Source: Planctomycetaceae bacterium (lineage in GTDB: Bacteria > Planctomycetota > Planctomycetia > Planctomycetales > Planctomycetaceae). From it: 8,740 nucleotides of DNA. Location: contig WFOZ01000686.1 of the NCBI GenBank assembly GCA_015487825.1, positions 1 through 8,740 of the forward strand. Reading direction: 5' to 3'. Shown here piece after piece: positions 1 through 6,174 of the stretch. Numbering within the stretch: position 1 is the first letter of the stretch; every line of letters begins with the position of its first letter. Made by a program: the position numbers and the translations under genes. The notes beneath the pieces are model-generated. The model ran no database searches, had not been told where the DNA came from, and worked only from the letters and a program-made list of their open reading frames with translations.

Positions 1-1
1 C

Positions 2-388
2 TATGCCCGTTGGGCCGGGAAGCGATTACCGACTCGCCAGGAATGGGAAAAGGCAGCGCGTGGCAGCGATGCCCGGCATTGGCCCTGGGGGAACGAATGG
101 GACCCTGCAAAAGTGAACTCCGGTGGCGAAAAATGGTCGGAGCATGACGGGCACGTGTACTCGGCGAAGGCGGTTTCTTTTGAAAAGAGTGCTTCGCCAT
201 TTGGTTGCCTTCATATGGCTGGAAATGTCGCCGAGTGGACTGAAGAAGGCTTTGTTGCGGGAGGCAGTTCAAACAGTAATCCCTCACAGGTTCGATGCGT
301 CTCCGGGCATTTGCGGGAACCGGGGTATCGGGCGTTTGACATCGGTTTTCGATGTGCTCTATCGGGAGCGGGAGGCGATAAAAAATGA
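2..388 (+). CDS. SUMF1/formylglycine-generating-enzyme-like protein, C-terminal part (5' truncated)
   Basis: Only the last 128 codons are in the window; the reading frame is open from base 2 to the TGA at 386-388. The visible part carries the usual SUMF1 (FGE-sulfatase) landmarks in order: [40 protein letters not shown], a GGSS segment and the closing GFRC. These identify the fold with good confidence. True formylglycine-generating enzymes use a pair of cysteines about five residues apart in the C-terminal part. Here that segment has a single cysteine (VRCVSGH), so conversion of sulfatase cysteine is not supported. Many SUMF1-domain proteins are binding or non-heme-iron modules with other roles. 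The stop overlaps the next ATG by four bases (ATGA), so the gene belongs to the electron-transfer operon downstream. An N-terminal domain such as a kinase, cytochrome or signal peptide could lie upstream and cannot be judged. The family call is firm and the function is unknown. Confidence 0.85.
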   Translation, partial: YARWAGKRLPTRQEWEKAARGSDARHWPWGNEWDPAKVNSGGEKWSEHDGHVYSAKAVSFEKSASPFGCLHMAGNVAEWTEEGFVAGGSSNSNPSQVRCVSGHLREPGYRAFDIGFRCALSGAGGDKK

Positions 389-984
389 ATCAGCGACAAC
401 GATTAGGCCGACTTGTTTTGATGGGGATATTTGTCGTGGTATGTGGTGCTGCGACCAGTATAAAATGGAGCCGCGCAACAACGCCGGATATTATCCAACC
501 GGAATCGTGGGAAAGTGCTCATGTCTGGTGGCAGCAGGGACGTTGTAACGAGTGTCATCAGCCGGATAAAAGTGGAGAACTCCTTAATTCCGAAGGAATC
601 TCCCGGCAGCCCAAAAGTCATCACGACTCGTTCTGGCGAGAGAAGCATGGTCGCAGTGAACTTTCTAACGAAAATCGCTGTTTTATCTGCCATACCGTCG
701 ATACCTGTCAGACTTGCCATGATCACCCTCCCGAAACTCATACTAAAGAATTTATGCAGCCTGGGAGTGATGCCACTGCAGCACTGAAGCACATTGTGCT
801 TGCCCGGGCAAGGCCATCGAGTTGCATGGTATGTCATCAGGACTTTGTTTCTTCGTGCAGTAAGTGCCACGGTTCAAGTGAAGTTTACAAATGGTATGAA
901 CATGGTAAAGATAAGCAATTAAACTGGCCATCGCTGTTGAAAAGCCTGAAAACTCATCGTTCATCAGAGGAGGCCGTAAAATAA
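385..984 (+). CDS. Pentaheme c-type cytochrome, membrane-anchored or exported
   Basis: The 199-residue protein begins with a basic stretch and a hydrophobic segment (about residues 8-25). This could be a signal peptide or an uncleaved anchor placing the rest on the outer face of the cytoplasmic membrane. Five CXXCH heme-binding motifs are visible: CNECH (54-58), CFICH (99-103), CQTCH (108-112), CMVCH (147-151) and CSKCH (158-162). Extra histidines at 46, 79, 80, 88, 119, 136 and 173 could supply distal ligands, giving mostly bis-His, low-potential hemes. The motif layout resembles small cytochrome c3/c7-like electron carriers, but I do not recognise a named family. A GGGAGG ribosome site at 370-375 precedes the ATG, which overlaps the upstream stop. 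The TAA overlaps the next ATG by one base (TAATG). The neighbours are an RnfD-NuoF fusion and a HoxU-like protein, so the likely role is passing electrons between that membrane diaphorase and periplasmic partners. The heme count is read directly; partner and direction are inferred. Confidence 0.9.
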   Translation: MNQRQRLGRLVLMGIFVVVCGAATSIKWSRATTPDIIQPESWESAHVWWQQGRCNECHQPDKSGELLNSEGISRQPKSHHDSFWREKHGRSELSNENRCFICHTVDTCQTCHDHPPETHTKEFMQPGSDATAALKHIVLARARPSSCMVCHQDFVSSCSKCHGSSEVYKWYEHGKDKQLNWPSLLKSLKTHRSSEEAVK

Positions 985-3311
985 TGACCGGAATTATCAA
1001 TAAACTGAAAAATCTGCGTGGTCGACTCGGTGCAAAATGGTGTGTTATTGCGCTGCTCATTCCACCCACTGCATTTGGGATCTGGCAGTTTGGCCCGAAC
1101 GCAGCTTTAGTATTGGCTGTTTCTGTATTAGGCTGCATGGTTGCGGGGGCGCTACCTCGCATGCTTGCAGGTAAACCTTTTCAGTTATTTCACCCGGGAA
1201 GTCTGGTGACCGGGCTGCTATTGGGGTTGACGCTCTCTGCAACCACGCCGGTCTATATGATTATCGTTGGAGTGTTGTTTGCGCAGTTGCCGGGAAAATA
1301 TCGTTGGAAATGGTTAAAGCGTAATCCTTTCAACCCGGCTGCGCTGGGCCGTACCGCTGTTGCCGTACTGGAGTTTATCGATCCTGCTGTGCATGGGGCG
1401 TGGAATAAAGTCGACAGTGTCAGTGGTGCCAGTGCCTTGTTCAAAGATGCTGGCGGTCATATGCGACCTTATCTTAGTGATGTCTTCTTCGGATTTACAC
1501 GCGGTGCGATTGGCGAGACCAGCGATTTTGTTCTCATTCCGGTTGGTATTCTGCTGTTATGGTTTGTTGTGAAAAAACGAGATGCGGCTATCGCGATGAT
1601 TTGTGCGGTTCCGTTATTGGTTCTGGCATTGCCTCCAGGGGCGGACGTGGTTGGTCACGCACCATGGGCGATGGACCCGGTGATGTATTTCTTCAGCAGT
1701 AATACGCTGCTGCTTGCGCTGTTTTTTACAACCGATCCGGTTACAACTCCCAAAACCCGTATCGGAGGACTCTTGTTCGGTATCGGGGCCGCTACGATCG
1801 GAGTTTGCTGTCGTCTTTATACGCAAATTCCCGGTGCAGAAATGTATGCAATTCTGGCGATGAATATAGTGACTCCGGGACTTGACTACATTGGGCGCTC
1901 CATTGCCGGACTGAAACGCCGTCCGGAATCTTCGATTACTTCTTTAATCGAACTGCCCGTATTGCAAAAAAGTGATCTTCCGGCAGAAGTTGCTGCTAAT
2001 ATGCCATCGAACGGCATTGTTGCTGCGGAATTTGGTACGGCCAGCTTCTACTGTTCGTTACCGGATGAATTCAGTAACGGAGACGGCATGTTGAATACCG
2101 GAGTGATGCCGGGATTAACTTCTGTCAAAGCAGATATGCCTTTTACAACCTTCCATCGAATACTGGCCGAAAATAATCGTGAAAGAGTGCTTGAAACTGT
2201 TCGCACCAGCGGTTTGCAGGGTTATGGTGGAGCGTTCTTTCCCGTAGCGATGAAATGGGACAGCGTTCGTTTGCAACCTGGTCCGCGTGTAATGGTTGTG
2301 AATGGTTTGGAAGGAGAACCGGAGACTTTCAAAGATCGTTATCTGATGCGAAATCATGCAGCAGTAACAATAGAAGGTATCGCGATTGCCGCCTGGACGA
2401 TTGAGGCTTCTGATGTAATTATTGTGGTGACATCCCAGTGTGAAGAAGGTCAACTCGCATTAACAGAAGCGCTGGAGCAATTACGCCAAACAGTAGACAA
2501 GGCCGTTTTACCCAATATTCAAATTGTGACCGGGCCTGATTTATATGTTATCGGTGAAGAAACAGCTCTGATCGAATTTTTGGAATCTCGCCGGGGAGAA
2601 CCGCAGTTGAGGCCTCCGTTTCCGACCGAACGCGGTTTGTGGGGGCGGCCCACACTTGTGCAAAATATAGAAACCGTAAGCTGGCTGCCTTCAATTCTTC
2701 GAAACGGAGCTGAATGGTTTCTTGCAGATGGACATGGACAGAAACTTGTTTCGCTGATAGGTAGTGTGCGTAAACCGGGTATCTATGAAGTACCATTAGG
2801 GATACGTCTGGCAGATATTGTGGAAATGGGAGGCGGTTTACCAGAGGGAGAAGAAATACAGGCCTTGGCAGTAGGCGGGCCTTCCGGCGGATTTATTCCT
2901 GCGGAGTATATCGACACGGAATTTCTACAAAGTACCTTGCAGCCGATTGGGACAATGCTTGGTACCGGAACGGTCCGGATTATTTCTCAGCAGGAATGTT
3001 TGCTGAAAGAGGCGCTGAAATCAATTCGGTTTTTCCGTGATGAATCGTGCGGACGCTGTACGCCGTGTCGCGTTGGTACCGTACAGATGGCAAATATCTG
3101 GTTAAGAATCATGAATACAGAGGCTAATCAGGATGATATACTGCTGCTGAAAGAACTGGCAGAAGCGGTGCAGTTAACATCAATTTGTGGGCTTGGCGTT
3201 GCATCGCCGGCGCGTATGCTCTCTGTCCTGAAGCATTGGCCGGAGTTGGTTGAACAACATCTTAATACAACTGGAGAGGATCGGTGTCTGCAATGCAGTT
3301 TGTCACACTAA
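984..3311 (+). CDS. NqrB/RnfD membrane domain fused to NuoF/HoxF-type NADH-FMN-[4Fe-4S] flavoprotein
   Basis: This 775-residue protein joins two families that are normally separate subunits. Residues about 20-310 are a polytopic NQR2/RnfD/RnfE-type domain with roughly nine hydrophobic segments, an HPGS motif (70-73), NPFNPAALGR (114-123) and TTDPVTTP (249-256). The site where RnfD and NqrB carry covalent FMN appears as D144-SVSGAS, with Ser150 where threonine is usual. After a linker (about 315-395), residues about 400-660 match the complex I 51-kDa fold: GLQGYGGAFF (410-419), NGLEGEPETFKDR (440-452), GEETALIEFLESRRGEP (524-540), GLWGRP, then an SLBB segment (about 587-660). The C-terminal NADH_4Fe-4S part has C689, C692, C695 (SCGRCTPC) and C735, the ligands of the N3-type cluster. 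A CXXC (768/771) ends the protein. GAGGAGG at 967-973 is the ribosome site. The expected role is NAD(P)H oxidation or NAD(P)+ reduction coupled through flavin and Fe-S to the membrane and the upstream cytochrome. Domain calls are firm; the reaction is inferred. Confidence 0.92.
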   Translation: MTGIINKLKNLRGRLGAKWCVIALLIPPTAFGIWQFGPNAALVLAVSVLGCMVAGALPRMLAGKPFQLFHPGSLVTGLLLGLTLSATTPVYMIIVGVLFAQLPGKYRWKWLKRNPFNPAALGRTAVAVLEFIDPAVHGAWNKVDSVSGASALFKDAGGHMRPYLSDVFFGFTRGAIGETSDFVLIPVGILLLWFVVKKRDAAIAMICAVPLLVLALPPGADVVGHAPWAMDPVMYFFSSNTLLLALFFTTDPVTTPKTRIGGLLFGIGAATIGVCCRLYTQIPGAEMYAILAMNIVTPGLDYIGRSIAGLKRRPESSITSLIELPVLQKSDLPAEVAANMPSNGIVAAEFGTASFYCSLPDEFSNGDGMLNTGVMPGLTSVKADMPFTTFHRILAENNRERVLETVRTSGLQGYGGAFFPVAMKWDSVRLQPGPRVMVVNGLEGEPETFKDRYLMRNHAAVTIEGIAIAAWTIEASDVIIVVTSQCEEGQLALTEALEQLRQTVDKAVLPNIQIVTGPDLYVIGEETALIEFLESRRGEPQLRPPFPTERGLWGRPTLVQNIETVSWLPSILRNGAEWFLADGHGQKLVSLIGSVRKPGIYEVPLGIRLADIVEMGGGLPEGEEIQALAVGGPSGGFIPAEYIDTEFLQSTLQPIGTMLGTGTVRIISQQECLLKEALKSIRFFRDESCGRCTPCRVGTVQMANIWLRIMNTEANQDDILLLKELAEAVQLTSICGLGVASPARMLSVLKHWPELVEQHLNTTGEDRCLQCSLSH
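3273..3280 (+). promoter_or_regulatory. Ribosome binding site inside the fusion gene, ambiguous start
   Basis: GGAGAGGA lies inside the last codons of the fusion gene. It could serve a GTG at 3284 (GGAG is 7 nt upstream) or the in-frame ATG at 3293 (AGAGGA is 12 nt upstream). Both give a complete ferredoxin domain and differ by three residues, so the sequence does not settle the start. Confidence 0.45.
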
Positions 3312-3910
3312 CCATCGATGGCACAGAGGTAAAAGTTCTCGCTGGCACATCGATAATGGATGCCGCAAAAAAAGCGGGCGTACATATTCCTTCTCTTTGC
3401 TTTTTGCCCGGTCGGCCTGCTCGTGGAGTTTGCCGCGTCTGTTCGGTCGCCGTGATCGATCGACGCGGACTGGTTTCCGCTTGCTCGACACCGGCTGCCG
3501 AGGGGATGGAAGTCGAAACACAACTGCCCGTTGTCCAACAGTCGCGCCGAGTTGTTCTTGAACTTGCCTTGGCCGAACATGGTCCATGCGACGAGAATGT
3601 GTGTGGTGGAGAGCATAAATGCCAACTTGTTCAACTTGCACGCAAGCATGGCATTCGAGACAAACGTTTCGAAACGATGGAAAAGCCAGTTCGAGAAGAT
3701 CTATCTTCCGACAACATCCAGGTACAGCCCGATGGATGTATTCTATGCGATCGTTGCATTCAGGCATGTGGTGATTTACATATTATCGCCCGGGCAGAAC
3801 GAGGCGCAAGCACACACATTATCTTCGATGCAGACCGCAGTATGGGAGAATCAAACTGCATCGCTTGCGGCGATTGCGTCGCAGTATGTCCGGTTGGTGT
3901 TTTTAAATAA
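3284..3910 (+). CDS. HoxU/NuoG-N-terminal-like iron-sulfur protein (2Fe-2S, His-Cys cluster, 2x[4Fe-4S])
   Basis: The 208-residue protein is the short form of the complex I 75-kDa subunit: it has the Fe-S modules but not the molybdopterin-fold domain, as in HoxU of bidirectional hydrogenases. A [2Fe-2S] ferredoxin domain (about 5-80) has C39, C50, C53 and C67. A His-Cys cluster region follows with H99, C102, C107 and C113, ending in the typical CQLVQLA. Two ferredoxin motifs close the protein: C152-x2-C155-x2-C158-x3-C162 and C192-x2-C195-x2-C198-x3-C202-P. The His-Cys region normally reads H-x3-C-x2-C-x5-C but here reads H-x2-C-x4-C-x5-C. The reading frame overlaps the fusion gene by 28 bases (19 if the ATG at 3293 is used), so the two products are probably made in equal amounts and form a NuoF-NuoG-like pair. 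No signal peptide is present, consistent with a cytoplasmic position next to the flavoprotein domain. It most likely conducts electrons between the FMN site and a further acceptor or the membrane domain. Confidence 0.9.
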   Translation: MSAMQFVTLTIDGTEVKVLAGTSIMDAAKKAGVHIPSLCFLPGRPARGVCRVCSVAVIDRRGLVSACSTPAAEGMEVETQLPVVQQSRRVVLELALAEHGPCDENVCGGEHKCQLVQLARKHGIRDKRFETMEKPVREDLSSDNIQVQPDGCILCDRCIQACGDLHIIARAERGASTHIIFDADRSMGESNCIACGDCVAVCPVGVFK

Positions 3911-3916
3911 ATCTGG

Positions 3917-3938
3917 TCACTATTCAGTATTTGCGGAC
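3917..3938. repeat. Possible degenerate fragment of the GTAACTATTCA/GCGGACC repeat
   Basis: TCACTATTCAG directly followed by TATTTGCGGACC looks like the end of the repeat at 3959-4102 joined to one half of its hairpin. The match is short, so chance resemblance is possible. Confidence 0.3.
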
Positions 3939-3958
3939 CTTACAAACAACTGAAAAAG

Positions 3959-4102
3959 TGTAACTATTCAGCAATGTTTGGTTATTGCAGAAATTAAGAT
4001 TGTATGTAGGGTCCGCTATTGCGGACCACCGCAGAAATAGGAAGATCCACCCCTCATCGCGGTCCGCAATAGCGGCCCCTACGCCAACGGTGAATAGTTA
4101 CA
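3959..4102. repeat. MITE-like palindromic element between convergent genes
   Basis: The element is bounded by perfect 12-bp inverted repeats, TGTAACTATTCA at 3959-3970 and its reverse complement at 4091-4102. Inside, arms at 4006-4027 and 4061-4082 are reverse complements at 21 of 22 positions. Each arm is itself a hairpin: GGTCCGC-TATT-GCGGACC on the left and nearly the same on the right. It fills most of the 210 bp between the end of the + strand redox operon and the end of the - strand DUF1080 gene, where the hairpins could also act as a two-way transcription stop, though no T-tract follows them. No clear target-site duplication and no transposase are seen. The element is too short to encode a protein, so if mobile it would be non-autonomous. 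A relative is at 6472-6577. Confidence 0.75.
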
Positions 4103-4120
4103 TTTCTACCTTTATTGGAG

Positions 4121-4729
4121 TTAGCCCGGTATTTTTTGAAGACTGACTTTTTTGATCAGTATCTTCATTTTCCCGAATTGGTCTCCAGCGTGGATCTGAA
4201 ATCCGATGCGACCTGTTTTAGATGAATCGTCCTGTACAGTGGCAACTTTTTTTCCGTTCAATAGGATAGTGTGGCGATTTCCCACAGCCCGGATGACTAA
4301 GTTGTTCCAGCCCTCTCGATTTATTGTAGAGGCATCAGTGTTGGTTGCCAGAAACAGCTTGCCCGGGCAGTAAAGAGTGCCGCTAAGTGCAAAAGGTTTT
4401 TTGTATTCGAGGATATCAGCCTGATACGCTTTCTTGGCAGATTGATAACGATACCAGACCCCCGAATTTGCCGGCCATATAATTTTATACGTGACACTCA
4501 GTTCAAAGTCATCGTATGCTTTATCACTGAAAAGATCGCCAGACTCATTTTTGGGGCCCTGACGACCAATCAGGATGCCACCTTTTACTTCCCAGCGGGC
4601 ACCACCCTCCGCCTTCCAGCCCGACAAATCTTTTCCATTGAATAATTCAACAGGTTCATCAGCAGTAACCGCTCTCGTAGAATTAAGCGTGACAAACAAC
4701 ATTAACAGACATCGTATTGAATATTTCAT
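4121..4729 (-). CDS. Secreted DUF1080 (3-keto-disaccharide hydrolase family) protein
   Basis: The 202-residue protein starts with a signal peptide (basic start, hydrophobic core about 7-16, probable cleavage after Ala23 in VTA-DE). The mature part begins with the DUF1080 signature LFNGKDLSGW (29-38) and continues through WEVKGGILIG, a SGVWYRYQ segment and the C-terminal jelly-roll pattern with WNNLVIRAVGN and LLNGKKVATVQD. At about 180 mature residues it is a normal single-domain member. Characterised relatives hydrolyse 3-keto-glycosides formed by Gfo/Idh/MocA-type glycoside 3-dehydrogenases, and such an oxidoreductase lies 83 bp upstream on the same strand. A strong AAGGAG site (4735-4740) lies 5 nt before the ATG. 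The two genes probably form one transcript. The substrate cannot be read from the sequence, and DUF1080 domains are numerous and diverse in planctomycetes. Confidence 0.9.
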   Translation of the reverse strand: MKYSIRCLLMLFVTLNSTRAVTADEPVELFNGKDLSGWKAEGGARWEVKGGILIGRQGPKNESGDLFSDKAYDDFELSVTYKIIWPANSGVWYRYQSAKKAYQADILEYKKPFALSGTLYCPGKLFLATNTDASTINREGWNNLVIRAVGNRHTILLNGKKVATVQDDSSKTGRIGFQIHAGDQFGKMKILIKKVSLQKIPG

Positions 4730-4812
4730 ATCATCTCCTTGAAGAATGATTGCGTTAACAAACTCTTCAGTTGGCAGGATAAACTAAGAAATCGGATGGG
4801 TGATTCTCATAT

Positions 4813-6174
4813 CTATACCTGATCAGGTACAACAAACGGCTTGCGATAGTCCGGCTTGTTGAGCAAATTGTTTGCCTCATCATCACCGATGATCATTTCT
4901 GTTTTGGGATCAATCTGTAACGGTCGACCAACCTGATACGAAGTACGTGCCAGCAGACAGAGAGCTGTCGATTTGTGGCCTTCTTCGATATCTGCACGCA
5001 ACAATTTGTGGTCACGGGCACGAATGGCAGCAACCCAGTTTTGGAAATGAGGCTTGTTTTCCATTGGATGATTCTCATCGAACTTGCTCGGCCCGGGCTC
5101 TCGTTTGCGACCAAGGAATGTGTAGTAGCTGCTGTAATCAGGAAAGATCATGTAGCCTTCGGAACCAAAGAAAATGGTTCCTACGGGAAAGTCCGGTTGC
5201 ACAAACGGGTATTTGTCCCGGAAGCCCGCTTCGCTGTTCGTGTACCAGGAACGATGCTCATAAGTGACCAAAGGCCCTTCTTCTCCGAATTGATAAGTGG
5301 TCGATAAATGAGTTGGCGCAGTGCGATCATCTTCATGAACGAACTTGCCCCCCAGGCATGTCACTCGTGTCGGATGATCTTTCAGTCCCAGGCCCCATCG
5401 CAAAATATCCAGTTCATGAACAGCCTGATTCGCAAAAGAGCCACTGGAAAGTTCCAGATTCCAGTACCAGCGTCGATGCCAAAACTGGCTGTATTCTCGC
5501 ATCGGCTTCGGTCCCAGCCACTGGCTCCAATCCAAACCTTCTGGAATTGGACTTGGATTGACACGGCCCAGGTTACCACGAATTTTGTAATCCAGTCCAC
5601 GAGCCATGTAGACATCGCCAATCACTCCTTCCTTCAACTTAGCCATTCCCTCCATAATATTTGGACTGGAACGATTTTGTGTCCCATGTTGAACCATGCG
5701 ATTGTATTTGCGAGCCGCTGCGACCATCTGCCGGCCTTCAAATAAATTGTGCGTGCCAGGTTTTTCGACATACATATCTTTACCAGCCTGACAGGCCCAG
5801 ATTGTCGAAAGCGAATGCCAGCGGTCTCCCAATGCGTTGCTGATCGCATCAATCGAAGGATCGTCAAACATCTTTCGCATGTCGCTGTAAAGAGTCAGTT
5901 TTTTATCTTTCAGCCCAGCGTAACGTTTTGTTGTTGTGTTGAGTTTCTTTTCATCACAATCGCAGACTGCAACAATTTCGACATTCTCATCTTCCATTTC
6001 GACCAGGGCATCGATGTGCGCCTTCATCCGCCCCCCCATGCCAACCAGTCCGATGCGAATACGATCATTCGGACTCTTTCGAGATTTGGCAATCGCAGGA
6101 GCCGCAATCATCGCTGCACCGCTTGTCGCCACGGCTGCACTTTTCAAAAAATCTCGTCGACCTTTTTCTGACAT
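4813..6174 (-). CDS. Twin-arginine-exported Gfo/Idh/MocA family oxidoreductase
   Basis: The 453-residue protein opens with a Tat signal: RRDFLK at 6-11, then an Ala-rich hydrophobic stretch ending APAIA (about 25-29). This predicts folding with bound NAD(P) in the cytoplasm before export. The Rossmann domain starts at IRIGLVGMGGRM (39-50), with the nucleotide-binding glycines G42, G45, G47 and G48. The family's EKP motif is at 137-139 (YVEKPGTHN). A substrate-side motif, NQAVHELDILRWGLG, contains H253 and D256; the NQ-V-H form is frequent in planctomycete members. Length is normal for the secreted subfamily. AAGGAG (6182-6187) lies 7 nt before the ATG. The likely reaction is NAD(P)-dependent oxidation or reduction at a sugar hydroxyl, plausibly C3, given the DUF1080 gene immediately downstream. 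The family and export route are well supported; substrate and direction are unknown. Confidence 0.93.
   Translation of the reverse strand: MSEKGRRDFLKSAAVATSGAAMIAAPAIAKSRKSPNDRIRIGLVGMGGRMKAHIDALVEMEDENVEIVAVCDCDEKKLNTTTKRYAGLKDKKLTLYSDMRKMFDDPSIDAISNALGDRWHSLSTIWACQAGKDMYVEKPGTHNLFEGRQMVAAARKYNRMVQHGTQNRSSPNIMEGMAKLKEGVIGDVYMARGLDYKIRGNLGRVNPSPIPEGLDWSQWLGPKPMREYSQFWHRRWYWNLELSSGSFANQAVHELDILRWGLGLKDHPTRVTCLGGKFVHEDDRTAPTHLSTTYQFGEEGPLVTYEHRSWYTNSEAGFRDKYPFVQPDFPVGTIFFGSEGYMIFPDYSSYYTFLGRKREPGPSKFDENHPMENKPHFQNWVAAIRARDHKLLRADIEEGHKSTALCLLARTSYQVGRPLQIDPKTEMIIGDDEANNLLNKPDYRKPFVVPDQV

Noticed and set aside
2..388. Active formylglycine-generating enzyme (sulfatase maturase)
   Set aside because: The expected C-terminal cysteine pair is missing and no sulfatase gene is in the window.
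123..548. 141-codon open frame on the + strand across the SUMF1/cytochrome junction
   Set aside because: It overlaps two genes with clear motifs in another frame and has no recognisable features of its own.
403..870. 155-codon open frame antisense to the cytochrome
   Set aside because: It mirrors the Cys/His-rich coding strand and has no ribosome site or family features.
3303..3767. 154-codon open frame antisense to the HoxU-like gene
   Set aside because: It is a shadow of a gene with complete Fe-S motifs on the other strand.
984..3910. Ordinary Rnf or Nqr operon
   Set aside because: Only an RnfD/NqrB-like domain is present. The flavoprotein is NuoF/HoxF-like, and RnfA, B, E and G are not seen.
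3911..4120. CRISPR array
   Set aside because: The repeats are inverted and nested, not regularly spaced direct repeats, and there are no cas genes.
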